NCBI GenBank assembly: GCA_900291925.1
Contig: UWYS01000001.1
Span: 248,001-312,000, forward strand
Reading direction: 5' to 3'
Length of the DNA stretch: 64,000 nucleotides
Source: Thecaphora thlaspeos
Taxonomy: Eukaryota > Basidiomycota > Ustilaginomycetes > Urocystidales > Glomosporiaceae
The notes beneath the pieces are model-generated. The model was given only the letters and a program-made list of their open reading frames with translations. It was not told the origin of the DNA and did not search any database. A program made the position numbers and the translations under genes. Positions 32,912-44,715 of this stretch are shown here, one piece after another (position 1 is the first letter of the stretch; each line of letters opens with the position of its first letter).

Positions 32912-35900
32912 ATCGTCTACTCGATTGGCGTTTGAGCTGGCTATCACTCACCTCTCATTTCAATTGTACAGTTGCAAAGGGAGGGAAAATAGCGCCGGAG
33001 CCCTCGCGCTGCTCGAATGGCTGCAGTACTCTGACAAGGATAAGGCGTCCTTCTTCGACTCATCCCCCATGGCTCGGTCGTGTCTGGTCGGACCCCGAGG
33101 CAGCCTAGCTCGCCTTGCCGGGTAGTTAACCGGGCCGGAAGATCCCGGTGTTCTGCCGAGGAGGGGAAGATGCTTCTCAACCGTCAACACTCAGACCAAC
33201 GCTTCTCCTCCTGAATGGCACGAACGACAGCTGGAGGGTCACGGGAGTCATGCTCAAGTTGGGCAACGCACGCATGAGGAACATCGAGGCTTCAAACTTG
33301 AGCAGAGCCGGATGGAGCAGGAGGGAAGCCGTTCGAAAAGCCAGACCGCCAGGTCGAGGCATACCGAGACGTTCTCGGTCGTTCGTCTTGATCGTCCAAT
33401 CGCATTGCTCTCTAGATGTCCTCTCTCCTCGTCACTCAACTAGCGACCGAGCACACCATATCACCATCGCGTACAGATACGCACATCAGCTTGTCCTTTT
33501 CGCTCGTTCGTGATCATCAAGGTACTACTACTACTGTACTTAGCCGCACTGTCGCCACCGCCGGAAGTTGAACGGGTCGAACGGCCGACTTGCTTCCGAA
33601 GCGGTGCAGGCATCGCCATTTCAATCCTATTTCGGTCATTGCTCCGTGAGTACTTTCAGTAGCCGTCACTTGACGACTCGACGATCGAGTGGTAAGCCTC
33701 TCCCACGCCATTGGATTCGGGCGTGGGAGGGAAAAGAGCGACTCTACGTATTGTATCACGGCCAGATGCCGAGGTGCACAGATACGTCGGAGGGAGAATG
33801 CCGGCGAACCTCCATGGCTCCATCGCACCCTCCCGGTGCTGGAGGGTATGACTCTTGAACATCCTTCGCTCGCTTTGGTGCACTGTCCAGCGGGAGCACG
33901 GTGGCAAAATTATGAAGGAAGGGGTCCAGTGACTCTCTATCTACCCAGGGAACGGTTCATGGCTTGTCATCAAGATGCGGCAATCATTGTCCGAAGCAAA
34001 GAAAGGGCTAAGCAACGATGCGGGAAGCGAGAGGCGCTCGGTGGTGATGCGTTGGCGGGAGAGCGTCGCTCGTGCCATGACCTGCCCCGAGGATCGACTT
34101 CTCCTTGCCCTGATCGTGGATTCTTCGTACATGCGAAGGAATCCCATCGCGATGGTCGGAGGGAAGCAGCGAGAAGGAGAGAGAGAGAGGGGGAAGAGGA
34201 CGAGACCTGCCAGCTCGACCACCGTCATTGAAGCAATCTGAGGGCGGAGCTGAGAAGTTAATTGCTATGCAGCTCGAGCTCGAGGCGCAATGGCGGTTGT
34301 GGAGAAGAAGAGGAAGCGACAAGTCGGTCAAAGAAGCAAGCAGATGACCATGACATACAGGAGCGTCCGACATGCCCGCACCAACCGCCGGCGGCGGCTG
34401 GGACATGCTGAGCCGCACAACGAGCTGCGCACCGAAGTACATACAGTTACAAAGCAGGGGCGGGCAACAAGGAGCAGGCGACATCCTCAATGTCGGATGG
34501 CAAGTGCCATCTGCATAATGCCGACGGTTGGGTGGAGAGGTACTGATGTTCACGATCATCGTCTGCCTTTACGGCTGGACCTGTTCCGCTGCCTTGATCG
34601 GAACCTTAACGCTTGAACAATGGCGGTGGTTTGGTGGTGAGCGTGATACTGAACCTTCGCGACGAGTCAGCCCGGCTGGCGGCGATATCAGCGCTCGGGC
34701 ATGTACGCAGTACTGTATGTACATACTGTACGCTGTACGATACGGTGCAGAGACGCTAAGTGTTGCAATTTGTGCCTGTTAGCGTGTACAGTAGCACTGC
34801 TTCTTGTCTCGTTCTCTCTATCTGTTGCTTGCTGCAGGGTAAGTAGGTACTGTAGTAGAACACATCCCCGCCCTTGGTCGAGCATCTCGGAAAGGGAAAA
34901 AGGAGAAAGGGTACAGTAGTAAAGCGGCGGTTGGAGCGGTAACGACGGTACGGACTTGTGCAGCGGCGGCGGCAGCGCTCGCTTATGGCACGTCGCCTTG
35001 GTTACTTGCCGCGGCGCGCAACGTCGGTACAGTGCAGCGCCGTACCGTACCGTACAGTGTCAAGGGTACAGCAGCATCACCAGGGGCCTGTCATAGCGAA
35101 GCTCTGGCTGGTCGCCTTGCCTTGAAAAGCCGTGCAATGGTCAGCTTACAGTAGCTTTGTCTGAGTCTGAGAACAAGAGGCAGACAAGCGACTACAGCGT
35201 GCTGTATGGGTCCTCGCTTGGGGTTCTTGGTGTTGCCCACGGCTGCGGCCTGGCATTGGGCGCTGGTCCGCTTCCACGGCACTTGATAGCGCTCCCTTAC
35301 TTTGCTGACTCCAAATACACTACTCCTACTGTAAACTTAAGCGCGACAGAGGCGGCATAACCATGCCAGGATGACGAGCGCAACAAACGGCTGTCGGTCG
35401 GAAGTAAGCAAGTAATGTACTAGCCTCGTTGCGCTCGTCATCATGGCTTGGTTACAGTTACAGTACCTCGGCTCATTCTGCCCTCTTGTGGCGTGCGGCC
35501 GGCTGTGGCGCACGCTTTTGGCTCTTCTTTTGGTATCGCCCGAACAAGCAAGTACCACGCACGGATGGTGTCGAGCCAAATTGAAACAAAGCCAAAGCCA
35601 TATTGTACGTCCGTCCGCTCCGCCTCTCATCTGAGATCCGGGACACCGACAAGAGGCGGTTGAAAACCTTGTGTTCACGATAGAGCCTGTGTTTTGCAGC
35701 AGAGACAGGTCAAGAAAGGTCTTGGCTCGTATCGGCGCCTCGTCGACGATGGTGTCGGAGCGTCGGCGAACGTCGACCTCGGCCGAGGAGCACGACAGCC
35801 GTGGCGAAGCTGTCGGGCAGACGACCGACGGCATGCAGGGTCATCAAGCCTGTCGGCGCCTGTGGCAACCGTGAGCTCCGAGTTGGCTTGCTTCACACCA

Positions 35901-37256
35901 TCGCATCGACCGTAGTGGCGGCAGCAAGAGCTGAGTACCTGTACAGCATCGCCTGTGCGCCGACTGCGTGCGGAATTTGGCTGGAAGCAACGGCGATGGC
36001 GAGGCTAACCTTGTGTGGGTACGTCCGAGTGCTGTAGCAAGCATGGCAGGCTATCGCTCCCTCTCCATCTCGCAGCCAGTCGGCAACGCGGCGACAACAG
36101 AGGTTCATGAATCGGAGAGCAACAGCAATCAGAACCAGAAGCAAGAGCCGCCCTATACGGACAACCGTAAGGCTACGATACACTCGAGCTGCGAGTGCGA
36201 TGCGTGAGTACGATGTAACTACGTACTGTATGATTGCACTATTCGGTGTACTCGCCGAGTCGGAAAGGGCTGACGACGAGGGCGAGAGGGATGACCCTTT
36301 GGCGAGGGGGGAAATGCCGCCGACAAAGCAAAGCGAGATGGATGCCCGGCGGCTTCATACCGCTGCGCTCTCTTACATACATAGAGCATGTAGTTACATA
36401 CATACATCGAGCGGCGCTTGCATCCGGATGCTCTTGATCCGACGAGCGAGATCCCCCATCCGGACGCTGAGTGCTTGAGCAGCCTCGACAGCGACATGTG
36501 GGGGCTTCGCGCTCGTTGTCGTCATGTAAGTACTTACCTGTAAGAGTACGTCTGCACCACCCTGCAGTGCGACTACGACTGGCGACAAGACAGCTCCCTC
36601 ATCAAGGCTTACCCCTATGTACAGTACACGACTAACTCCCTTGTAATCCTACTCGACCACTTGATTGCTATCAAAATGGCCTCAACCCCACGACAACGTT
36701 CGGCGATGCCAGCAGCCACAGGAAGCGTGGTCAGACAATTTTATTACCCTTTTGCCACTCTTGTTCTTCCTCGCCTTTGCATCAGTCTTTGGGCCCTCCT
36801 CTACACACAGATGTGAGCTGACGCTAAGCTTGGTAGCTGAAGCGCATCTTGCCTCTCTTCTTCTCAGCTTAATCTTGCTCCTCCTCGGCCCCCGCAGCTT
36901 GACAGCCGCGGCCAAGCGACCACACCAACCACCTGCCTCCGTCCTCCCGCCGGCGTCCTTCCTTGACTCTGTCAGTCCCACCGCTGACACTCGCCTTTGG
37001 CCCCCCTTTCTGCTGTCGCAGCCAGAGCCGTTCAGACGAGCGCCTTCCGTGCTCCTCGCTTGCGGATACTTAGCACGACAGGCGAAGCCATGAGGCACAA
37101 CGCAGGCGCTACGTACCCTTGAACCCTCGCGGACCAGCGTCGTCTGCTCATCACGATATTGCTGCAACCTCAGCTCGGAGCTTGCCATCCTGGTCTCGAC
37201 AGCTGTCCAAGCTCTTGCTGCTCGACGCTGCGCGACGGTACTGATGCCGGGCAAGG
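32912..37256. other. Gene-free 4.3-kb region with TACTGTA motif clusters
   Basis: I recognise no coding sequence on either strand over more than 4 kb, despite ordinary CpG content. Short open frames are overlapping and lack conserved motifs. The notable content is a repeated heptamer, TACTGTA/TACAGTA, at 33532, 34711, 34724, 34787, 34848, 34912, 35147, 35327, 35459, 36224 and 36620, plus near-matches such as TACAGTG and CGTACCGTACCGTAC. The 3' part should hold the promoter of the aspartic protease. A decayed gene or non-coding transcripts cannot be excluded. Confidence 0.55.
34705..35080. repeat. Dense cluster of GTAC/TACTGTA motifs
   Basis: Within about 375 bp there are five TACTGTA/TACAGTA heptamers and several CGTACCGTAC and GTACAGTG variants. 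TACTGTA and TACAGTA are reverse complements, so this is one motif in both orientations. A heptamer pair should occur about once per 8 kb in random sequence. Confidence 0.7.
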
Positions 37257-37264
37257 TATAAGTA
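37257..37264 (+). promoter_or_regulatory. Probable TATA box of the aspartic protease gene
   Basis: TATAAGTA lies about 150 bp before the start codon and is followed by a C/T-rich leader ending in AAAATG. Position and sequence fit a strong, regulated fungal promoter. Confidence 0.55.
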
Positions 37265-37413
37265 CGGGCAACAACGAAGCCATCGAAGCCATCTCCTCAT
37301 CATCGTCCACTGAACCCCCTCCACACATACCCTAGCCTCCTCTCTCAGACAATCGTCCGCCCTCTCTTCTCCCCTCTTTTACTCTCTTTCAGCCCTCGGA
37401 ACCTCGTCGCAAA

Positions 37414-38595
37414 ATGCAGCTCAAGCTCTCCTTTGTCGCCGGCCTGATCGCCAGCTCGCTCGCCCTCGCCGCCCCCGTGGCCGAGGAGTCGGGCATCAAC
37501 GTCGAACTCTCCAGGCGCTCGACCCTGACGCAGCCCGAATCCAACGTCATCGACTGGTCCAAGGTTGACTCGCACATCAACGGTCTTCGCGCCAAGTACC
37601 AGAAGAACCTTGCCGCTTTTGAGAGGAACACGGGCGCCGCCCACCCGAAGAAGCGCGACCTGCCCGAGCACCTGGCCAAGCGCGCTACGGGCTCCGTCCC
37701 CCTTACCGACGTTGAGAGCGAGACGCTCTGGACCGGAAGGATCTCGTACGGCACGCCGCTCCAGTCGTTCAACATCGACTTTGACACCGGTTCCTCGGAC
37801 ACGCTTGTCAACGCCCGCGTCTACAAGCCCTCGTCGTCGTCGACATCGGTGCGGACGTCCAAGACCTTCAGCACCGCCTACGGCGACGGTACCACCGCGA
37901 AGGGCACCGTCTACACCGACGCGCTCAGCATCGGCGGCCTGACCGCCTCCAAGGTCGCCATCGGCCTCTCGACCACCACGTTCATCAGCGACTCTGCCGG
38001 TATCTCGGGCATGGCCTTTAGCTCCCTGTCTACCTTCAGCACCGCCTATCCACCCTTCTTCTACAGCCTCAAGAACCAGGGCAAGCTCTCCTCGGGAGTG
38101 TTCCAGTTCACGCTGGCCAAGACGGGCTCGTCGCTCTACCTCGGCGGTACGGACTCGAGCAAATACACCGGCAGCTTCACCTGGTCGCCCGTCGACAGCA
38201 GCCAGGGCTTCTGGCTCACCCCTGCCACGGCCAATGGCCTCTCGATCAACTCGATCATCGACACTGGCACCACCGTCGTTTTCGCTCCCCCCTCGGAGGC
38301 CAAGCAGCTCTTCAACAGGCTCCGCCTGCAGTCGTTCACGCAGGGCGACAGCACGTACGGTATCTTTGACTGCAACTCGCCGCCCAAGGTCACCTTCAAT
38401 TACGCCGGCAAGGCCATCACGCTCAGCTCGGCCACCACCTCGTTCGGTACCACCAATGACGGACAGTGTGTCCTCTCGGTTGTAGGCAGCGACATCGGCA
38501 TCGACGGCTGGATCACCGGTGACTCGTTCCTCCAGAACACCGTCGCCGCCTTTGACCTCGACAACAGCCGCGTCGGCTTCGCCACCAAACGCTAA
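37414..38595 (+). CDS. Secreted pepsin-like aspartic protease (family A1)
   Basis: A single-exon frame of 393 residues. A signal peptide (LSFVAGLIASSLALAAPVA) is followed by a propeptide of about 70-80 residues ending at dibasic Kex2-type sites (KKR, then LAKR before ATGS). The two catalytic aspartates are Asp124 in FDTGSSDT and Asp283 in IIDTGTTVVF; the flap YGDGT is near residue 155. A Cys pair (FDCNSP and GQCVLS) can form the C-lobe disulfide. After DTGSS the usual Trp of pepsins is absent (DTLVNARVY). The enzyme is expected outside the cell or in the wall, digesting protein at acid pH. No GPI or membrane anchor is visible at the C-terminus, which ends VGFATKR. Confidence 0.93.
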   Translation: MQLKLSFVAGLIASSLALAAPVAEESGINVELSRRSTLTQPESNVIDWSKVDSHINGLRAKYQKNLAAFERNTGAAHPKKRDLPEHLAKRATGSVPLTDVESETLWTGRISYGTPLQSFNIDFDTGSSDTLVNARVYKPSSSSTSVRTSKTFSTAYGDGTTAKGTVYTDALSIGGLTASKVAIGLSTTTFISDSAGISGMAFSSLSTFSTAYPPFFYSLKNQGKLSSGVFQFTLAKTGSSLYLGGTDSSKYTGSFTWSPVDSSQGFWLTPATANGLSINSIIDTGTTVVFAPPSEAKQLFNRLRLQSFTQGDSTYGIFDCNSPPKVTFNYAGKAITLSSATTSFGTTNDGQCVLSVVGSDIGIDGWITGDSFLQNTVAAFDLDNSRVGFATKR

Positions 38596-39160
38596 ACGAA
38601 GCGCGCGCGAATGAGAAAACGATAAGAGACGACAGCCCTCCCTTGCTTCCCCTTTCACAAAGGGAGGAGGATAATGAAGATCCAATCCTTTTGACGACCA
38701 TATAGACTAGCCTTGCCTTTCCATCGCTGTAGACGGGCAAAAGAGTAGTCGAGGAGACGCGAATATTGGCCTCCATTCTTCCTTCGGTCGGGCCGAACAA
38801 GCGTCTTGTCCACCGTCGCCTGTTTCCATAGATGCTCGGAAAGTTAGTCGATTACGCCTGTTGACCCATGGAGAGAGGATCTCATAACGCTTTATTATGC
38901 TGTTGTTATTTCTGTTATTCTGTCATGGATGAAAAAGAAAAGAAAAAAATGGTTCGATGTTTCTCCGGATCGATAGGAGGGCTTCTTCGACTGTGATGAG
39001 TCGCAGTGACGGTGGTGGCGACGGTTGTGATCTTCTTGCGATGACGTAGGGAAGACGCGATGGGATGTGGACTTGCTGATCGCCCCCGGAAGGATGGACG
39101 TCCCGGCCGGCAAACACACGCGGCGGCGACGGGTTGCGAGGGGACGGCGTGGATACATAT
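38596..39160. other. Intergenic region downstream of the aspartic protease
   Basis: Contains the protease 3' region and an A-rich stretch near 38930-38950. No gene is recognised. Confidence 0.45.
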
Positions 39161-39420
39161 GATTGCGGGGGAGGGCTCAAGGCCCGGGCTCGAAGGCTCC
39201 CGGCCCGCCGTAGGGGCCGGACGAGCGCAGAGAGGAGAGTCCCCAAGCGGCGAGGCCGCAAGGGTGGGAATCGGGCGGGGGAAGAACTACTGCGCGGTGT
39301 GCTACAGGGATAGGGAGAGAGAGGTGATGGGGGAAAGGAAGGCAGAGTGCCGCCGCATTAGCGGTGTATCTGCCTAGCCCAGACACCCACGTCCTGCAAG
39401 CGGCATGTGATCCAAGTGTG
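39161..39420. repeat. Short, non-depleted relative of the island-2 retroelement ends
   Basis: The left part (39161-39210) matches 43599-43650, sharing GATTGC and GAGGGCTCAAGGCCC; most differences are CpG in this copy versus TpG or CpA in the island copy. The right part (39290-39420) matches 48055-48178, including GCGGTGTGCTACAG and the block around ATGTGATCCAA. The two blocks lie about 80 bp apart here and about 4.4 kb apart in the island, as expected for a solo or internally deleted derivative of an element with split or terminal repeats. This copy keeps its CpGs and so was not mutated, or arrived later. Confidence 0.65.
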
Positions 39421-40271
39421 GTCGAATCCAGTCACGGCGCAACAACTGTGCCGCAGAGTGCTTTTGTTCGAACACTGAGTCTGGAGAGAGACACTGACCG
39501 TGCCGACAACCGTGGGCAATAAGCGCAGAAACGAGCAAGCTAGCCAAACGTCGCCATCGTGTAACAAGGTGGGGGCTTCTCTTGACGGACGAGTAAATGA
39601 TCAGCTCTGAATTTCATTATAATCTATGTGGACCAAATCATCTTCACATTCCTTCAGAGCAGCTCTCCTTGTTCTTAGGTTGGGCGGGTCAGAGCAATGT
39701 CATTTGAACCTCGATCCCATCTCGGCTGAATATCGTGGATGGCTGAAAGCAGCGGGACGCTCCCACACCGCTGGCCCTTTCCCCCTGACCGCTCGCAATG
39801 TTATCGTCGAGCGCTCAATATGGCAGGAAAGAGCTCGAGAATGTGTAACACTGCGATAGATGGACCCGAACGAAGCAAAAAAAAAAAAAAAGAGAAGACC
39901 TAATTACAAATTGAGAAGGAAAAGGTAAAAGAAAGGAACGTGGAGCCACCTAGGCTCTTCTATGGTTTTGGACGAGCGAGGAAAACTTGACTATGTGACC
40001 GGGAGAGAGGAGTGAGAGAGAGTGTGTGTGTGTATGTGTGTGTATACAGAGAGGAGAAAGAGAGTATGTGTAGGATGCGCGAGGTTGCGTGTAAGAGAAA
40101 ATCGATGACGAGGGAGCGCGACGACCGAGGAGCATCGGTTGCCAGCGGTGTCGACCACTGAGACCAAGAGACGACAAGCAAAGACGAGACACTACGAAAG
40201 GCCGGATAGAGGAAAGCTGCGATGCGAGTCGAGGTGGTAGAGAGCTAAGCTAGCACGTGGGGGACGCCCTT
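39421..40271. other. Intergenic region downstream of the GH16 gene
   Basis: No coding sequence is visible. It includes a 15-base A run at about 39877-39891 and a GT/AT microsatellite at 40021-40047, and probably the 3' untranslated region of the minus-strand GH16 gene. Confidence 0.45.
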
Positions 40272-41986
40272 CTAGCACTTCTGCCACATCTTGACGCTGT
40301 CGACGATCATGGCCCTGTCCTTCTTCTCGGTGGGCCACGTCGGTAGCCACTTGTCCTTTGCGCTCCAGAAGTCGGCTCGGGCGTTCTCGGCCTCGTTGCT
40401 CCATGGCTTGTGCGGGAACTTGTTGTCCTCAAAGTAGCCATTCGTGCCACCAACGGCGACGTTGAGGATGAGGTAGAACTCTTGGTCGAACGGGGCGATA
40501 TTGGGGTTCTCGGACTTCGACCAAGGGTTCTGCATGATGGTGCCGTTGCCCATCATCGAGGGGAACTGGCCGACGTCCCAGAAGTCCTTGTCAAACTTGT
40601 GCACCATCACCTTGTAGACGGGCGAGTGCTCCCACGTGAAGATGCCCTCCTCGGTCCACTCGAGGCCAAACTTGTGGTAGCCCTGGTTGTAGTAGTCTCG
40701 CCACAGCTTGCGCACGTCGGTCGCCTTCGAGTAGCCGTCGAACATCCAGTTGGGTCCTGGCGGTACGGAGGAGGAGAGGGAAGAGATTTATTGAAGTGGT
40801 CAGCTTACATGGGCTCGGCCGGCCTACACAGCGCCGCTGCTGCAGGAAAGAAATTCGTCAACTTACCAAAGTGGAGCGAGCTTTTGACGGCGTTGGCGAC
40901 GGCGTCATCCCTCGAAGTGGGTAGGTTCCCCTTGCTCTCCATGATGTCGATCTCGCCGGAGCGGGGCCAGTCGCCATAGACGCTGTCTTTGGGCATCATC
41001 CAGATGGCGGGCCAGAGCCAGTCGCCGGTGGGCAGCTTGGCGCGCACCTCGACGCGGCCGTACTTGATGGTGCGGGAAAAGTTGGTCATGAGCCTCGCGC
41101 TCTGGATGGGCGGCAGGACGACGCCGGTCGACGAGTTGCTGACGACGGCGCAGTTGACGTCTGACTTGTTGTTGGCCGTGCACCTTCCGTCTGCGGTCAG
41201 GTTGAGTGTGTATCCGTTGACGATCGCCCCTTCGCCGAGGGCGTCCGAGGTGAGCGTGGGGACGATGTAGAGCTTGCCGTCCTCTACGTAGCTGTTGTTG
41301 GTGCTGTCGGTCGTCCAGTCAAACTGGCTGTTGCCGAAGCCGCTCGTCTCGACCTCGCGCGTCCAGATGTCGGTGTTGAGGGTACTGCCCTCGAACTGGT
41401 CCTCGAGCACGAGGCAGTACTTGTTCCTCGGTACGCCGGCATAGGCCGTGTACATAAGCACCGCGGCGCCGGCGATACCGGCGACGACGGCCACTACAAA
41501 TATCCAGTAGGCCTTTCTGTCCGACTTGCGGCGCTGCGTCGACTGGAGCCACGGCTTCTCTACCAGCTCGTCGGTCCGGAGCGTGCTGCGTACGATCGGC
41601 CTACGGTGCTGAAGCGCCGCCATCGAGGTCGAATGCAACATGCATGACGCCTGATAGTAGCCCACAGTCGGAGTCGTGGTGCCCGTCGAGGAGGCGATCG
41701 AGTTGTAGGAAAGGTGGCGCGCGCCGACGTAGCCAAACGAGCCGCCAGAGTTGGGGCTGGGCAGCGATCCGGGGCCGTTGCGGCTTGACGCAGGCGAGAT
41801 TGTAGCGGTGGGCGAGAGCGACGACGACACCATAGGCGGGCTGCGGTCGCCAAAGGAACCGGTGCGGTTGTCCCTGCCAGGGACGCTCGTGCGGTCGGGT
41901 CTCACAACGTCGCGCAGCTGCTCGATCTGGTTCTCCTCCGCATCTTGGACGACTTGTGTCATTTGCTGGGTTCTTGTCGCCGACAT
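40272..41986 (-). CDS. GH16 glucanase/transglycosylase-like type II membrane protein
   Basis: Exon 1 is 41986-40867 and exon 2 is 40756-40272, with a 110-bp intron (GTAAGT...CCAG) joining SSLHF-GPNWMF in phase; 534 residues. The start is the ATG of MSATRTQQM. After a Ser/Pro-rich cytosolic region comes one membrane anchor (WIFVVAVVAGIAGAAVLMY, about residues 160-180). The lumenal or extracellular GH16 domain has the catalytic signature SGEIDIMES (Glu-x-Asp-x-x-Glu; nucleophile and acid/base) and WPAIWMMP before it. NCAVV and QKC provide cysteines. GH16 enzymes of this architecture act on beta-1,3- or beta-1,6-glucan at the wall or in the secretory pathway. It is closer in layout to basidiomycete GH16 membrane proteins than to GPI-anchored Crh enzymes. 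Several Asn-x-Ser/Thr sites are present. Confidence 0.9.
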
Positions 41987-43430
41987 CTTGAGGGCTGTAT
42001 GGTATGTGTGCTGGGAAGCCAAGGGCGGCTGCCGAAGGTTTAACGCCTCGAGAGAGGGGAAAAGCTTTGGTAGCGGCTACTGGGCAAAGGTGGGTCTTGA
42101 GCGCGTCGGCCTCTTCAGCAGCGGCGCTTGATGTGCGGACGGGATGAGCAGGTATCGAGGCGAGGATGGAAGAGAGGGGGGATGAACGGTTGGGACAATG
42201 AAGACGTTGATGGCGGGGGGAGAGCGGCGAAGGGGAAGGGTGTGATGGACGTGGTGAAGATAGAAGGCAAGGTAGATAAAGGGAGGCGACAAACGCTAGA
42301 GACGAGGTCGACGGGGTGGGTTCCTGAGAGGGATGGGGAGGGGAACGGGTGGAAACTTTGCCTCGGTGTACCTGATGAAGGACCGTGGAGGGAAGGCGGC
42401 AACAGATGGGATCTGAAACGCTTCTCTCGGCGACACGGGGCGTGCTCGACACCGTCGGATGTGTTGTCTCCCTGTATGCTGGGCGCCCGAACCTCGGTCT
42501 TGCCAGGCAGTGGGTCTCGACGCATCGCAATCGACTGCCTTGTACTATAGTCTCTGTACGGTATGTAGCGTCGCATGGCCAGCAGTGGGCGGGCTGTACA
42601 AACAACACAGTAGCAATAACACGGCGGCCGCTCCCCCTCAGGCTTCGCGGCCATGAAAGTACAAGGTCCCGCGTCGTGGTGCCGGCTGCGCATCGACAGA
42701 GACTGGCAAGGGTTAGGCGATACAACGATGGGCCCGGGCCGTTTCTCGCAACAATGGCCGCGGCTGCTGCTGCTACTGCTGCTGCTGGGCGGCGAGGGTC
42801 GAGGGGACCGCGCACGGCAGGGAGGAACGATAGAGAAGCCGGACGCCGAGAAGCGGACCCAAAGGGTTCTTGGTGCGGGATGGCCAGTGCTGATCAGGAG
42901 TACCGTACAGCAGCCTGAGCGGCCCCGTTCGGTTCCACGGGATGAGGCAGTGTGTGATGCGGTGCTGCTTGGCTGACGACGAGAAGGAGGCTGAGCGTAC
43001 AGAGTACAGGAGCAAGCGCCGGCCATAAGGTCGATGGCGTAGTCGAAAGCCAAGGTCTCGCGGAGTCAAGGATTGGGATGGTGCGAGACATCCATCGGGC
43101 GACGCCCTGCGTACTATTGTAGATCCGGGATGTCAATGGTGGTGGATGCATGGGGGGAAGGGGCGCCGGAGGGCCACAGAGGAGCTTGAGATGCCTCTTG
43201 TTCGCCGCCGGCGTCGCTAAAGATCACCCCGAAACACGTATCCACACCCGGGAAATCGCCTAGCATCCAGGCGGGGATGGGTGGGCTGCGCTTTCTGGTT
43301 GCAGGGTGATCTGTACACCCGGGAAGAGTCGTGCTGAGGGCGAGAATCTACAGGATCGTCACAAAGAGCCGCAGAGTTCGAGGAGCAGAGGGCGGGCGGA
43401 GACTTTTTATTTCTTCTCTGTCATGCTCCG
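41987..43430. other. Upstream region of the GH16 gene
   Basis: About 1.4 kb of CpG-containing sequence with long accidental open frames but no recognisable protein. It should hold the GH16 promoter. A CTG/GCT run lies at 42766-42785. Confidence 0.5.
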
Positions 43431-43725
43431 CTCACTCTGCACAAACCTCTTTTATTCTCCTGTTGTAAGCCTCTCAGACAGCACTGGCCCTCTGCACCTG
43501 AGCACCCTTCTGCCTCCACACATCCTGTCCCATCCCAGCTGGCTGCCACACCACATGGCAGAGGCAGGCAAGAACAGACAACAGAGCATCAGACATAGGA
43601 TTGCAGGAGGGAGGGCTCAAGGCCCAGACTCAAAGGCTCCCAACCTGCCACAAGCTGTTGAAGTGCCAGCACAGTGGAAAGCGGTTTTGGCAGTAGACAG
43701 GGGCCCCAAGGCAATAAGTCTGGCC

Positions 43726-44658
43726 CTATGAGCACAGATTGTGCCATGCTGGGCAGTCAGGGAGGAGGGGACCATTGCAGACTGTGTAGAGTGTGGTGGC
43801 AGTGAGAGCATGGCATTTGGCCACTGAGCAGTCAATGTAATGGCAAAGACAGTCTGAGCTCCAGCTGCCCAAGGTGTGGATGATGTTGTTGGGGATGCCA
43901 TTGCATGCAGCCCAGGTGGTGGCACCCCAACAGAACAAGTGCCCAGTATAGAGCAAGGCCAACCACAACAATGGTATAGTGGAGGGACAAGACAAAGAAG
44001 TTGTGGGTGAGCAGGTTGGAGGCAGCAGGACCAAAGCCAAAGAGGGGCAACAAGGGCAGTTGGTGATGAGCTGGCAAAGACAGATGACTGGGCACTCCAG
44101 GCTGCCAACAGCCAGGGCAACAACCTTGACACTGTGGCAGAAGGGGTCTGTTTTTGAGGCCAGCAGGGTGATGAAAACATGGTTGCTCTCCCATCTAATG
44201 GTGCCCACTGTGAGGATTGTGGTGGGATTGGTCAAGCTGTCCCAGATGAGCTTGCCCAAATGGAGGAAGCAGGCAAAAGCAAGAGTAAAATTGGCCTGGA
44301 GGACAACTCAATTGTGAGAGGTGATGTTGACAGAGGTGTCAAGGGCCTGGACCAGGCAACAGAGGAGCAAGAGGGTGATGGGCAGCTTGGGTCCTGTGCA
44401 GCAGATGCCATGAAGGCACTTGTACCCTTGGAAGACTTGCTTAAGGCAGCTGCAGTCAAAGCCAGCTGTTGAAAGGCCAAGGTCAATGTGGTATGACTGC
44501 AGGATTCCAAACTCCTTTTTGGCAGAGTGGAACAGGCAGTGGTCAAGGCTGAAGGAGGCAAGCCACTCAAGGAAATGGAGGCTGGGAGGCAGGCAACTCC
44601 AAGGCCAAAAAAGTGGCCACAGAAAGCGCAGAAATGGGCTGGCATGCTGCTGTCTCAC
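43726..44658 (-). pseudogene. Tyrosine recombinase of the YR retroelement, one nonsense codon
   Basis: One frame of 311 codons with a single internal TGA (44308-44310) in NITSHN-stop-VVLQANF, which fits CGA changed to TGA. Recognisable family segments: GLSTAGFDCSCLKQV, KLPITL, TLAFACFLHLGKLIWDS (box I), HVFITLLASKTDPF, and box II at GHLFCWGATTWAACNGIP followed by LGSWSSDCLCHYI. The box I arginine is His (CAT from CGT) and the box II HxxR arginine is Cys (TGT from CGT); both are CpG transitions. The nucleophile Tyr remains. In an active element this enzyme would integrate the circular cDNA. Confidence 0.8.
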
Positions 44659-44715
44659 TGGCAGGTGCTGTTGGCAAGGCCATACCAGAGGATCTTGGTG
44701 GCACCAGCCAAAACA

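Noticed and set aside
36665..37093. 142-codon plus-strand frame upstream of the aspartic protease
   Set aside because: Hydrophobic run but no family resemblance; it is followed by a promoter with a TATA box.
37345..38685. 446-codon minus-strand open frame, longer than the plus-strand gene
   Set aside because: It is antisense to the aspartic protease, whose signal peptide and two DTG motifs are clear; the antisense frame is Arg/Gly/Val/Glu-rich with no conserved motif.
41601..43053. Long minus-strand frames (404 and 312 codons) upstream of and overlapping the GH16 gene
   Set aside because: Pro/Ser/Arg-rich translations in a promoter/leader region, in a different frame from the GH16 protein.
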